Part shown: positions 8,368 to 16,536 of the stretch, in pieces
How the letters are laid out: each line of letters opens with the position of its first letter
How positions within the stretch are numbered: the stretch's first letter is position 1
From: JBKQHQ01 sp052148715
GTDB lineage: Bacteria > Pseudomonadota > Alphaproteobacteria > Rhizobiales > Xanthobacteraceae
Assembly (NCBI GenBank): GCA_052148715.1
Contig: JBKQHQ010000079.1
Coordinates: 1-50,757 of the forward strand
Reading direction: 5' to 3'
Length of the DNA: 50,757 bases
Made by a program: the position numbers and the translations under genes
The notes under the pieces: generated by a model
Databases searched by the model: none
What the model was told of the DNA's origin: nothing
Seen by the model: the letters and a program-made list of their open reading frames with translations, nothing else

Positions 8368-8955
8368 ATGAAACACTCTTCCTCGCGGCAGCTGTTCGAT
8401 TACTGGAATCATCGCCGCGGCAACCGCCCGGCGCCGGAGCGCGGCGAGATCGAACCCGGAGCGATCCGCGGCGTTCTCGGCGATACGTTCATTCTCGCCT
8501 ATGAGCCTGGCGCCGGACATCCCTTCCGCCTCGCCGGAACCAAGGTTTGCGCGCTGTTCGGCCGCGAGCTCAAGGCGGAGCCTTTCGCCAAGCTTTGGGG
8601 CGAAGCATGGCGCGAGCCGGCGATTAAGCTGGTCGATCTGACGGCCGATGAATGGGTCGGACTGGTCGCGGGGGTCACCGGAAGGGTCGACGACGGGCCG
8701 CCGGTCGACCTCGAGCTGTTGCTCTTGCCCCTGAGCTATCGGGGGCGGGCGCATGCGCGCGTCCTCGGCGTGCTGGCGCCGCTAGGCGCCCCCCTTGGGC
8801 TTGGGACCGCGCCGCTGACGAGCTTGCAGCTCGGCTCGCTCCGCCACCTGGGCCCCGCGGTCGAGACGGTCGCGGCGCCGCGCCTAACCGGCAGCTCGAC
8901 CGCACGGCGACCGCACCACGGGCTCGTCGTCTACGAGGGCGGCCGTCCCGAATAG
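8368..8955 (+). CDS. PAS_5-type PAS domain protein
   Basis: 195 residues. The first 140 residues match the alphaproteobacterial PAS_5 family as I know it: SRQLFDYWNHRRGNRPAPER start, then GEIEPGAIRGVLGDTFILAY, FRLAGTKVCALFGREL, and a hydrophobic LELLLLPLSYRG strand. These proteins are single-domain PAS modules without an attached kinase or cyclase, thought to be soluble. The C-terminus is low complexity. It sits before a double-PilZ gene in the same direction (125-bp gap). That invites a link to cyclic-di-GMP signalling, but this is inference only. Confidence 0.85.
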   Translation: MKHSSSRQLFDYWNHRRGNRPAPERGEIEPGAIRGVLGDTFILAYEPGAGHPFRLAGTKVCALFGRELKAEPFAKLWGEAWREPAIKLVDLTADEWVGLVAGVTGRVDDGPPVDLELLLLPLSYRGRAHARVLGVLAPLGAPLGLGTAPLTSLQLGSLRHLGPAVETVAAPRLTGSSTARRPHHGLVVYEGGRPE

Positions 8956-8960
8956 AGCCG

Positions 8961-8979
8961 AGGCCGGAACAGGCGGCCT
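8961..8979 (+). terminator. Weak hairpin after the PAS gene
   Basis: AGGCCG (8961-8966) pairs with CGGCCT (8974-8979) a few bases past the stop. There is no T-run, so termination here is uncertain. Confidence 0.25.
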
Positions 8980-9080
8980 AATCCTCAACGTGTTCGGACC
9001 GCAAAGCTAACGCAACCTTTACAGATCAGGCCATACCCTGCGCTCCCACCGGTCGCTCGTCACAAGGCTGACGCAGGCAC

Positions 9081-9698
9081 ATGGCGTTGCTATCCAACAA
9101 GGCATCTATTCTGCCTCTGAGCGAAGAGCGCCGGCGTTTTCAGCGGGTGCGCGTCAATCTCATGGGACGCTACATGCTCCAGGACCGACAGGAGTTTCCC
9201 TGCCAGGTTAACAACATGTCGCCGGGAGGCATGGCCGTGACCGCGCCGGTGATTGGGGCGGTCGGCGAGCGGGTCATCGCCTATGTCGATCATCTCGGCC
9301 GGCTGGAAGGCAAGATCGCGCGCGTGCTCGACAACGGTTTTGCGATGACTATCGCGGCGACCCCGCGCAAGCGTGACAAGCTCGCCGCGCAGCTCACCTG
9401 GATCGCCAACCGGCACATTCTCAATCTGCCGGAAGACCGCCGTCACGGTCGCATCATACCGCGCAATCCGATGACGCGCCTGATCATGACCAACGGCCTC
9501 AACATAACGTGCCGCATTATTGACATCTCGCTCTCGGGCGCGGCCATCGCCAGCGCCGAGCGGCCACCGGTGGGCTCCCTGTTGAGTCTCGGCAAGGTTC
9601 CGGCCCGGGTAGTCCGTCATCTCGAGGAAGGGTTCGCGGTCGAGTTCACGCGGCTGCAGCATCCCGACTCTCTCGAGGAGAACGTCACCGGCGGGTAA
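9081..9698 (+). CDS. Tandem PilZ-domain protein
   Basis: 205 residues with two PilZ-like units. The first has the cyclic-di-GMP binding arginines in RRRFQRVRV (about residues 18-26) and the following NNMSPGGMAV box. The second has RRHGRIIP and DISLSGAAI, a partly degenerate repeat. PilZ domains bind cyclic-di-GMP and adjust motility, polysaccharide or surface behaviour. A clear paralogue lies at 33073-33720 on the other strand, with the same double-unit plan and shared segments such as APVIG and HLGRLEG. The ATG is preceded by the divergent-looking AT-rich tail of the PAS gap. Confidence 0.88.
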   Translation: MALLSNKASILPLSEERRRFQRVRVNLMGRYMLQDRQEFPCQVNNMSPGGMAVTAPVIGAVGERVIAYVDHLGRLEGKIARVLDNGFAMTIAATPRKRDKLAAQLTWIANRHILNLPEDRRHGRIIPRNPMTRLIMTNGLNITCRIIDISLSGAAIASAERPPVGSLLSLGKVPARVVRHLEEGFAVEFTRLQHPDSLEENVTGG

Positions 9699-10029
9699 AC
9701 GCCGTGCGCGCGCCCTGGCGCCGCACCGTCCGCCGGCCCCTGCCCGCCGTACCATCCCCAGCGCCCGCTGCGCCGCGTTCAGCGGGCAGACCATGGTTAA
9801 GCCCAGCGCCGAAACCGTGCGCAAGGTCGTTATTTTCCGGGCGGCGCCGATTAAAGCCTAAAATTTTATACAAATTGAGAATTCGCGCATTTTAGGAAAA
9901 ATTGCCTCAAACAAATACTTTGTTTTCCGCGATCTTTACTCTCCTTCTCTTCAAAACAACTGCGCGGATTTAGCGGCAACGCAAAGGCTTTGTGAGAAAC
10001 GTGGTCCCAACAAGACGGGAGGGGTCACT
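9699..10029. other. 331-bp intergenic region, AT-rich at its right half
   Basis: The region between the PilZ and BTLCP genes falls to low GC between about 9840 and 9960, as expected for a promoter of the downstream protease gene. It contains CATGGTTAA at 9792-9800 (TTAACCATG on the other strand), a CtrA half-site-like motif. No gene was seen. Confidence 0.5.
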
Positions 10030-10659
10030 ATGGGCATTTCGACGAAGGCACTACTGAGATTAGGACGCGCCACCGCGGTGGCGCTCGCGATCGTCACGAC
10101 CTCGGGCGCGCTCGAGGCGACCGAACGGCCGCTGTTCGCCGCCATCGGCGACATCGCGCGGGCGCCGATCGGCTGGATCGAGTTCTGCACCGAGACACCC
10201 CACGAATGCGAAGGCACAAATCCGCTGCCGCGCAACGTCGTGCTCTCGGGCAAAGCCTGGAAGGACCTCGTGCGGGTCAATACCTGGGTCAACACCAACA
10301 TCAAGCCGATGACCGATCTCGATCATTGGGGCGTTGTCGAAAAATGGTCTTACCCCGATGACGGATACGGCGACTGCGAGGACTATGTGCTGCTCAAGCG
10401 CCGCATGCTGATCCAGGCCGGCTGGCCGCGCGAAGCGCTGCTGATCACCGTGGTGCGCGACCGAAACGGCGACGGCCACGCGGTGCTGACGGTGAAGACC
10501 GATAGGGGCGAGTTCATCCTCGACAACCAGAACGCCGAGATCGTGCTGTGGTCGGACACCGGCTACCGTTTCGTGAAACGGCAGTCGCAGGAGGACCCGA
10601 ACGTCTGGGTGGCGCTCGGCGATTCACGTCCGGCGCCCGCTACCGCAACCTCGCGCTAA
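10030..10659 (+). CDS. Bacterial transglutaminase-like cysteine protease (BTLCP)
   Basis: 209 residues with an N-terminal hydrophobic signal segment (about residues 8-30). The Cys-His-Asp triad is visible: Cys116 in GDCEDYVLLKR, His150 in GDGHAVLTVKT, and Asp165 in LDNQNAEI. This is the BTLCP family (also called DUF920), related to LapG. In other bacteria LapG cleaves a surface adhesin under cyclic-di-GMP control, but the alphaproteobacterial members are mostly uncharacterised. GGGAGGGG precedes the ATG. A strong terminator follows, so the gene is probably monocistronic. Confidence 0.93.
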   Translation: MGISTKALLRLGRATAVALAIVTTSGALEATERPLFAAIGDIARAPIGWIEFCTETPHECEGTNPLPRNVVLSGKAWKDLVRVNTWVNTNIKPMTDLDHWGVVEKWSYPDDGYGDCEDYVLLKRRMLIQAGWPREALLITVVRDRNGDGHAVLTVKTDRGEFILDNQNAEIVLWSDTGYRFVKRQSQEDPNVWVALGDSRPAPATATSR

Positions 10660-10721
10660 CCATCAGGAGTTCCGCGACCCGGTCACGTCCCCACCCTCCC
10701 CGTCCCCAACCGGGTTCGCGC

Positions 10722-10760
10722 GCGGCCGGCTCTCCCCCAGGGGGCGGCCGCACCTTTTTT
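10722..10760 (+). terminator. Intrinsic terminator after the BTLCP gene
   Basis: GCGGCCG (10722-10728) pairs with CGGCCGC (10745-10751), with an inner C-run/G-run stem, followed by ACC and six T residues (10755-10760). It lies 63 bases past the stop codon. Confidence 0.75.
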
Positions 10761-10883
10761 GGGCTCGAGAAAACCGCGTGGGCTCACGACCTGACGAACA
10801 CAATGCAACATGGGGGAAACGGCACGTTTCGAGGCCCGGATCTACAAAGTGTGCTATAGGCTCCATCGATCGCTTGGTCAGAC

Positions 10884-11399
10884 ATGCACCTTGATGCCTT
10901 CGACGTATTGATCGGTCTTCGGCTCTCCATCATTCGGAGAGCGGCTGATATGCTCATCCTCCACTTTGGTGCTATTAGAGCGCACTCTTCAGGAGAGGGC
11001 ACCGTCGGCGCCTACGCCTTGCACGTCCAGTGTCCGTGGCGCCTTGATGCGGCTACCGGGTCCGTCACCGGACGCGACGATCTTTGGGTTTATGCCGGAC
11101 CGGGGGAGCGCCCGAAGAAATGGTCATACGATGACGGTCTCAGTTTGCAGGACAAAAGATTTGCCGGTCTCTTTGTCCGGGATGAGGATACGCGATCCTG
11201 GGTGAATGACAGCGATCGATTTCTCGTTATCGCCGCGCAGCAAACAAACCGTGGTGATGTGAAGCTCGACCTTGCGAACGAATTCGCGATCCTTTTGTTT
11301 CCGGCCAGTTGCACAAGCGAGGCTTGGCGCTTGTTTGCGCCTGACAGTGATCGTCACTTGGTGTTTCCGACCGAGGCAACAGACACACTGTCCCGGTGA
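10884..11399 (+). CDS. Hypothetical protein, 171 aa
   Basis: I do not recognise a named family. The protein begins with a helix (LIGLRLSIIRRAADMLILHF) and continues with strand-rich sequence: GAYALHVQCPWRLD, then TGRDDLWVY, and a C-terminal FAILLFPASCTSEAWRLF. It appears soluble, with no signal peptide. I have a general impression of similar unnamed proteins in varied bacteria, sometimes in accessory loci, but cannot name a function. Codon use is less GC-biased than in the neighbours, a hint of transfer. It is followed by two more orphan genes in the same direction. Confidence 0.65.
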   Translation: MHLDAFDVLIGLRLSIIRRAADMLILHFGAIRAHSSGEGTVGAYALHVQCPWRLDAATGSVTGRDDLWVYAGPGERPKKWSYDDGLSLQDKRFAGLFVRDEDTRSWVNDSDRFLVIAAQQTNRGDVKLDLANEFAILLFPASCTSEAWRLFAPDSDRHLVFPTEATDTLSR

Positions 11400-11624
11400 A
11401 AGCAGGCGCGCGCCACGAGCGAATGGGAGATATGCCTGAGGTCGTTGAAGCGCCGAGGACTGGACTAGCGCTTCAAGTGCCGCCCACCGAAATTAGCGGT
11501 GGTTTCGAATAACGGGGCAGCCGTCGCGCAAGCTTTCCACATGGCCGGATGAATGTCGACACCCGAATGGTATAATGATGGCACGAATCGCTGATTTGCC
11601 GATGCGGAATGCGCGAGAAGTTCA

Positions 11625-12371
11625 GTGCCGGACCAAAGGACCATATGGGACTTCGTCGCCAGCAACGCGCAAGCGATTTGGATTTTTCTCTCGGCTATCG
11701 CCAAAGATGTTTGGGCCTTTCTCTGCACCGGAGTTGAGCAGCTCATCGAGCTGCTGCTGCCCCATCCCGACGCGGTTTCCGGATCGATCTATCTGTTGGT
11801 CGTCTTCGGCTTGGCAATTGGATACGTGACCGTTCACCCCGAGTATGCCTACTATTCGCTACGTCGGCATGGATTTGGCAAGAAGGCCGCAAGGCACGTT
11901 TGGTATCTCACCTTGGTGCTCCTCCTCTTCGGCGGCCTTATTCACGCGGCCGAGAGGGCCAAGGTTTCCCTCGACGTCTTAAGCCCACCGATTCCCCTCG
12001 ACCTTTTGCCTGGCACGAAGTTGGCCGTGGTCGGCAACGCAATAATCTGCGTGATCGCGGTGATCGCGTTCCTCTGGCACGCCTACAATAGGGGCGTAAA
12101 TGTAATCCGTGGCTTCCGGCCTTTCTTTACGCCGATCCTTGGATTGTTCGGAACGGAGCATCTCGTTGGGATGTATTGTCAGCACTACGAACTGAACAAG
12201 ATAACGGAGATGCTCCTCAGAGTTTTGCATGGGATGAACGGGGCAGAGCTCTTGGAATCGCTGATCGCCGTCTTAATCACGGCACTGCTCGCTTACTTGA
12301 CGCAATCATATTTGCGTCAACGAGATATTGGGATGAGGGACTTCGAACAATTGACAGATCGATCGGTATAG
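11625..12371 (+). CDS. Hypothetical multi-pass membrane protein, 248 aa
   Basis: Starts at a GTG with GAGAAG just upstream. About five or six hydrophobic segments are visible, for example IYLLVVFGLAIGYVTV, VWYLTLVLLLFGGLIHA, AVVGNAIICVIAVIAFLW and a C-terminal ESLIAVLITALLAYLTQS. Between the first two lies a short basic loop (YSLRRHGFGKKAARH). I recognise no family or catalytic motif. It lies 12 bases before the small exported-peptide gene, so those two may be co-transcribed. Confidence 0.65.
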   Translation: MPDQRTIWDFVASNAQAIWIFLSAIAKDVWAFLCTGVEQLIELLLPHPDAVSGSIYLLVVFGLAIGYVTVHPEYAYYSLRRHGFGKKAARHVWYLTLVLLLFGGLIHAAERAKVSLDVLSPPIPLDLLPGTKLAVVGNAIICVIAVIAFLWHAYNRGVNVIRGFRPFFTPILGLFGTEHLVGMYCQHYELNKITEMLLRVLHGMNGAELLESLIAVLITALLAYLTQSYLRQRDIGMRDFEQLTDRSV

Positions 12372-12383
12372 CGGAGCCCAGAC

Positions 12384-12656
12384 GTGAGGATCACAAGCAT
12401 TTCTCTTCTCATCACCTTGCTGGCCCTCGGGCCGCAAGCCGCCGCCCAAATACGCGTCCCCGACCCTATAATACCTTCCGTTCCCGTGGGGCCAGCGCCG
12501 CTCGCTCCTATTCAGATCATCCCGCCCCCTCCGCCTCCTCTTCAACCCATCCACGAGCTTCCGCACGGACCGACGTGCACCCTGCAATGTTCGCCAAGCG
12601 TGATCTGTCAGCCAGGGCAGGCGTGCCCGCAGACCTGTAGACAGGTGTGCAATTGA
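12384..12656 (+). CDS. Small exported proline- and cysteine-rich protein
   Basis: 90 residues from a GTG start. Residues 1-21 form a signal peptide (ISLLITLLALGPQAAAQ). The middle is proline-rich with a run of six or more prolines near residues 45-55. The last 30 residues hold six cysteines (TCTLQCSP, VICQPGQACPQTCRQVCN). The even number and spacing suggest three disulfides in the periplasm or outside the cell. No family recognised. It is 12 bases after the membrane-protein gene, so the pair could work together, but nothing in the sequence shows how. Confidence 0.6.
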   Translation: MRITSISLLITLLALGPQAAAQIRVPDPIIPSVPVGPAPLAPIQIIPPPPPPLQPIHELPHGPTCTLQCSPSVICQPGQACPQTCRQVCN

Positions 12657-12764
12657 CATGTTGGAACGCGGCATGGCCATGGCTGGTGGAGCAAAACAGC
12701 GCCTGACGCGGCGAAGCGTCGGTCGAGCGGGGCAGTGGCCGTTTTTCTTCCCCCTCTCCCCCGC

Positions 12765-13295
12765 TTAGCCGATCCGCCGTAAGCCCTTGGCGTATTGCTG
12801 CCAGCGCTGCACGTACCACTCCGCCGCTCCGGTCAGTTGCTTCACCGCCGCCTCGTCGAGCGAGCGGTGGGCGCGCGCCGGGGCGCCGATGATCATTGAA
12901 TTGTCCGGAAACTCTTTGCGCTCCGTGATCACCGCGCCGGCCCCGACCAGGCAGTTGCGTCCGATCCTGGCGCCGTTGAGGATAATGGCCCCGATGCCGA
13001 CCAGCGTGTTCGCGCCGACCGTGCAACCATGCAGCACCACGTTGTGGCCGATCGTGCATTGCGGTCCGATCGTCAGCGGAGCGCCGATGTCGGTATGCAG
13101 CGTACAGCTCTCCTGAATGTTCGAGCCCTCGCCGAGCTCGATCCATTCATTGTCGCCGCGCAGCACCGCGCCAAACCAGACGCTCGCATCGGCCCAAAGC
13201 CGCACGCGGCCGATCACCACCGCAGTGTCGGCAATGTAATAGCGGCCGGTTTCGGGCAGATCCGGGGCCTGCCCGTCCAGTTCGTAGATCGGCAT
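12765..13295 (-). CDS. Gamma-carbonic anhydrase family protein
   Basis: 176 residues of left-handed beta-helix (hexapeptide repeat) fold. Candidate zinc-ligand histidines are His67 (CTLHTD), His84 and His89 (GHNVVLHG), the pattern of the PaaY/YrdA gamma-class family. A C-terminal helical tail (EAAVKQLTGAAEWYVQRWQQ) is standard. The ATG has GAGGAG upstream. Members are trimeric; many lack measurable carbonic anhydrase activity, so catalysis is not assured. Confidence 0.92.
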   Translation of the reverse strand: MPIYELDGQAPDLPETGRYYIADTAVVIGRVRLWADASVWFGAVLRGDNEWIELGEGSNIQESCTLHTDIGAPLTIGPQCTIGHNVVLHGCTVGANTLVGIGAIILNGARIGRNCLVGAGAVITERKEFPDNSMIIGAPARAHRSLDEAAVKQLTGAAEWYVQRWQQYAKGLRRIG

Positions 13296-13497
13296 TCCGC
13301 ACTCCTCTCATGGCCGGCTAAGCCCTCAAGCATACCGCCCACTGAGAGGTTATCGTCCGGCCTCCCGGCCGCCAACGCCGATTTCGCGGCCGGCAGCCTG
13401 CCCGTCGCACGCAATCGTGCAAGCGCGTAAGCGCGGTAGGGCGCGGGAGTGGGCAACTAGGAGAAAGACGCGGTCCAACCGCGCGAACGGTCGCCCG

Positions 13498-13830
13498 TCA
13501 GGCCACCAGCACGCCGAGCGCTTGCAAGCCCGAGATCACCAACGTGCCGGACATCAAGCTCCAGAAACCGGCGATCGCGGTTGCGAGCATGACGAACTCG
13601 ATCCGCCGGCCCTCGATGTGGAGGCCCCTTATCGTATTGCGCATGATGATGAACGGCGCCGCGAAGGCGAGGAAAGGCACCGCCGCAAAGGCCGAAGGAC
13701 GCGGCCCCTGCCCGAGCAGACGAAAGCTCGGCGGGTGTTCGGTGACGAGCTGATAGCCGCTCGCGCACAGCCCGGCTACGGCAAACCCAATCGCGAGCAC
13801 GAGAAGGAAATGGAGCGAGACAAGCGACAT
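13498..13830 (-). CDS. Small membrane protein, DUF6949-like
   Basis: 110 residues from the ATG at 13830. Three hydrophobic segments: FLLVLAIGFAVAGLCASGY, AVPFLAFAAPFIIM and the C-terminal ATAIAGFWSLMSGTLVISGL. The middle has a conserved-looking RNTIRGLHIEGRRIEFV. I associate this with an alphaproteobacterial membrane family without known function. The reading frame is open upstream to 13881, but the shorter start gives a cleaner N-terminus. Confidence 0.65.
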   Translation of the reverse strand: MSLVSLHFLLVLAIGFAVAGLCASGYQLVTEHPPSFRLLGQGPRPSAFAAVPFLAFAAPFIIMRNTIRGLHIEGRRIEFVMLATAIAGFWSLMSGTLVISGLQALGVLVA

Positions 13831-13993
13831 GCGGCCTCTGGCGACACGGGCGACGCCCTTGCGGACGCCCATGGATCGCAAACTGCGCGGCCGCCCGCCA
13901 CCATATCCTTAAGAAATGGTAAACGCCGGGGGCTCAGACCGGAATCGACCGCGTGCCATAATCACCGCTGATTCGATTATGCGCTGATGTGCC

Positions 13994-14707
13994 ATGGTCA
14001 CCGTTGCGTCAACCCGACAGCCGTCCCACCGCCAGCGTACGGGCAGGCTCGTGCTGCCGCTCGCCGCGTCAGTGGCGTCCATCGCGCTCGGCATCGCCTT
14101 CGTCGCGTATCTGCTTTGGCCGCGCTGGCCAAGTCCGCCGCTGGCACTCGATGCGCCGGCCCTGCCGATCACCATCGGCGGAACGCTGTTCAACGTGCCG
14201 CCGGCAGCGATCCGGGTCGCGGTGCAGCGTCGTCCCGGCGCGCAGGAACGCATCGATCTTGCGTTTCTGTGGCCCTCGCTGCTGCCCGATCCCGCGAACA
14301 AGCAGGCCAATTCGCTTGGCGGAGCGAGCAACCCGCTCGATCGAATCTTCGTCACCATTGCCAACGCCGACAGCGGGCTCGCACCGGAAGAGCGGGTGAA
14401 GGTCATCTATCCACGATACCTGGGAAAGACGCCGAACACCGGCCCTGACGGTCTCCTCCTTCTCGGGTTCCGAGCCGAGACGCCTTATCAGGGCGAGGAC
14501 CTGCTCTACGACGGCGGGACACCCCAGCGCTTCGTCGCCCGCTGCACCCGCACGCAGGGTCCCGCGCGCGGCACGTGCCTGAGCGAACGGCGCGTGGGCA
14601 GCGCCGACGTCACGTTCCGCTTCCTGCGCGATTGGCTCGACCAGTGGCGCGACGTTGCAAGCGGCACGGAGCGTCTGCTGGCAAGCCTGCGACCCGCCGG
14701 CGGGTAA
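13994..14707 (+). CDS. Membrane-anchored hypothetical protein, 237 aa
   Basis: An N-terminal basic stretch is followed by one membrane helix (LPLAASVASIALGIAFVAYLLW, residues about 20-41). The rest is periplasmic: a beta-rich domain with IGGTLFNVPPAAIRVAVQRR, then RIDLAFLWPSL and a C-terminal DVTFRFLRDWLDQW helix. Two cysteines (RCTRTQG, GTCLSERR) could form a disulfide. Proteins of this plan are common but unnamed in Bradyrhizobium relatives. No function is known to me. Confidence 0.75.
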   Translation: MVTVASTRQPSHRQRTGRLVLPLAASVASIALGIAFVAYLLWPRWPSPPLALDAPALPITIGGTLFNVPPAAIRVAVQRRPGAQERIDLAFLWPSLLPDPANKQANSLGGASNPLDRIFVTIANADSGLAPEERVKVIYPRYLGKTPNTGPDGLLLLGFRAETPYQGEDLLYDGGTPQRFVARCTRTQGPARGTCLSERRVGSADVTFRFLRDWLDQWRDVASGTERLLASLRPAGG

Positions 14708-14760
14708 GCGGGAAACGTCCGTCGAGGATCGGGCGTAACGCCCAATCCCAGGCGGTCGCG

Positions 14761-15255
14761 TCAAATCTTGTGGCCCTTCTTGCGCAGCTCATCGGTCATG
14801 CGCTGGCGCAGGTCTTCCGCCGCCTGTTGCCCGAAGCCCTGACCGACCTGCATGCTCTGCTGCATGATCGTTTGCGTCTTCGCCAGCAATTTTTGCCCCG
14901 CAGGCTGTCGGTAGAACGCTTCGATGTCGCGCAGCTCTTGCGCCGTGAAGTTGCTTGCATAGACCGCGACGATGCCGTCGACTATGGCACTGTAGTAGGG
15001 CGTGAACGCCTCCAGCATCATCGGCATCATCGCGTCGAAATCACGTTCGACTTCCGGCCGGTTCTGGACCAGCGCCGGCTTGAGGCCCTGCATAATGACG
15101 GGCAGGAGCGCCTTGAACTGCTCGCCCATCTTCATGGTCGTGACGAGGCTGCGTGCCGCCGCGGTCGCGTCCGAGGTTGGGGTCGGCGTTTGCGCCGGCG
15201 CCGTGCAGACGGAAAAAAGCAGCAGAGCAGCGATCAACCCAGAGCGTCCGAGCAT
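14761..15255 (-). CDS. DUF2059 domain-containing exported protein
   Basis: 164 residues from the ATG at 15255, which follows GGAGAGGCC. It has a signal peptide (LIAALLLFSVCTAPAQT), a low-complexity linker, then the DUF2059 core: FTPYYSAIVDGIVAVYASNF, then FTAQELRDIEAFYRQPAGQK, a well-conserved family signature. Likely periplasmic; function unknown. Confidence 0.88.
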   Translation of the reverse strand: MLGRSGLIAALLLFSVCTAPAQTPTPTSDATAAARSLVTTMKMGEQFKALLPVIMQGLKPALVQNRPEVERDFDAMMPMMLEAFTPYYSAIVDGIVAVYASNFTAQELRDIEAFYRQPAGQKLLAKTQTIMQQSMQVGQGFGQQAAEDLRQRMTDELRKKGHKI

Positions 15256-15338
15256 AGGCCTCTCCTGTGCACGCAACATGATCAAACTGATCGACCGTCC
15301 CAACCTCCGGGCGGGCCGCCGGCGCTCTCGCGCATGAT

Positions 15339-15548
15339 CTATTCGAGGTCGGTCTCCAGGATCGCCATGTCGAAATTGTAGGAACGATCCCCGTCCTCAT
15401 CGTCGACGGACAAGACGCCGACGAATTCATCGCCGATATAGACTTCGGCGGAATCGTTCTTCTTGGGCCGCGGCACGACGCGAATTTTCGCGTTGCCGAA
15501 AAGCCGTTTCAAATAAGCGTCGAGCTTCCTGATCTCTTGAACGTCCAC
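15339..15548 (-). CDS. DUF3126 family protein
   Basis: 69 residues. The sequence DVQEIRKLDAYLKRLFGNAK followed by VVPRPKKNDSAEVYIGDEFV and GDRSYNFDMAILETDL is the alphaproteobacterial DUF3126 family end to end. The start is GTG, with GGGAG about ten bases upstream. In many Hyphomicrobiales it lies just after cysE, as here (67-bp gap), so a shared transcript is likely. The function is unknown. Confidence 0.92.
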   Translation of the reverse strand: MDVQEIRKLDAYLKRLFGNAKIRVVPRPKKNDSAEVYIGDEFVGVLSVDDEDGDRSYNFDMAILETDLE

Positions 15549-15615
15549 CGTCGTCGCTCCCGATCCGATGCGCGATTGCGCGGTTATTCTTCAAGGCACT
15601 TTTTCCCGGTCGACG

Positions 15616-16440
15616 TCAAATACCCGGGTCGAGAAGCATCTGGTTCATCGAGCGCGCCGGTTCGGGACACCCGGCCTCGCCGACGACTTTGGCCGGCACG
15701 CCGGCGACCGTGACGTTGTGAGGCACTGATTTCACCACCACCGAGCCGGCGGCAACCCGGGCGCAGGGCCCGACCTCAATGTTGCCCAAAATTTTCGCGC
15801 TGGCGCCGATCATCACGCCGCGGCGAATTTTCGGGTGCCGGTCGCCGTGCTCCTTGCCGGTACCGCCGAGCGTCACGTCGTGCAGCATGGAAACGTCATC
15901 CTCGATCACCGCGGTCTCGCCGACGACAAGCCCGGTGGCGTGGTCGAGAAAGATCCCACGCCCGATGCGCGCGGCCGGGTGGATGTCGGTCTGGAACACC
16001 GAGGATGAGCGGCTCTGCAGGTAGTAAGCAAAATCGCGGCGCCCTTTGCGCCACAGCCAGTGGGCCAGACGGTGCGTCTGCAGCGCGTGGAAGCCCTTGA
16101 AATACAGCAGCGGCTCGAGGAACCGGTTGGTCGCCGGATCGCGGTCGACGACGGCGACGATGTCGGCGCGAAATACCTCCCCGATCTCCGGCGCATCATC
16201 GAGCGCATCGGCATAGGCTTGCCGGATCAGCTCGCCCGAAATGTCCGGATGCGACAGCCGCTCCGACACGCGATGGACGACCGCCGATTCGAACTGGTCA
16301 TGGTGCAGGACCGTCTCGTAGATGAACGTGGAAAGCTCCGGCTCGCGCCGCACGATCTCTTCGGCTTCGCCGCGCACCCGCGCCCAGATTGGATCGACCT
16401 TGTCGAGCGCGTTCGCCGGCCGCTTCTGTTGCTGGGCCAT
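15616..16440 (-). CDS. cysE: Serine O-acetyltransferase
   Basis: 274 residues. Transfers acetyl from acetyl-CoA to L-serine, the first step of cysteine synthesis. The N-terminal helical domain (PIWARVRGEAEEIVRREPEL) precedes the left-handed beta-helix with DIHPAARIGRGIFLDHATGL and the active-site region VGETAVIEDDVSMLHDVTLG, then GTGKEHGDRHPKIRRGVMIG. All CysE hallmarks, including the catalytic His and Asp, are present. The ATG is preceded by AGGAGCAGG. The C-terminus ends in a short Ile-containing tail typical of the feedback and complex-forming end of CysE. Confidence 0.96.
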   Translation of the reverse strand: MAQQQKRPANALDKVDPIWARVRGEAEEIVRREPELSTFIYETVLHHDQFESAVVHRVSERLSHPDISGELIRQAYADALDDAPEIGEVFRADIVAVVDRDPATNRFLEPLLYFKGFHALQTHRLAHWLWRKGRRDFAYYLQSRSSSVFQTDIHPAARIGRGIFLDHATGLVVGETAVIEDDVSMLHDVTLGGTGKEHGDRHPKIRRGVMIGASAKILGNIEVGPCARVAAGSVVVKSVPHNVTVAGVPAKVVGEAGCPEPARSMNQMLLDPGI

Positions 16441-16536
16441 GACCTGCTCCTAAAGTACGTTCCGGCCGAGTTGACCGGAACGGGCTCTCTCTCGGAGAGG
16501 CTCTTAGCATATTTCTGGGGCCTGGGGAGGAGCGGA

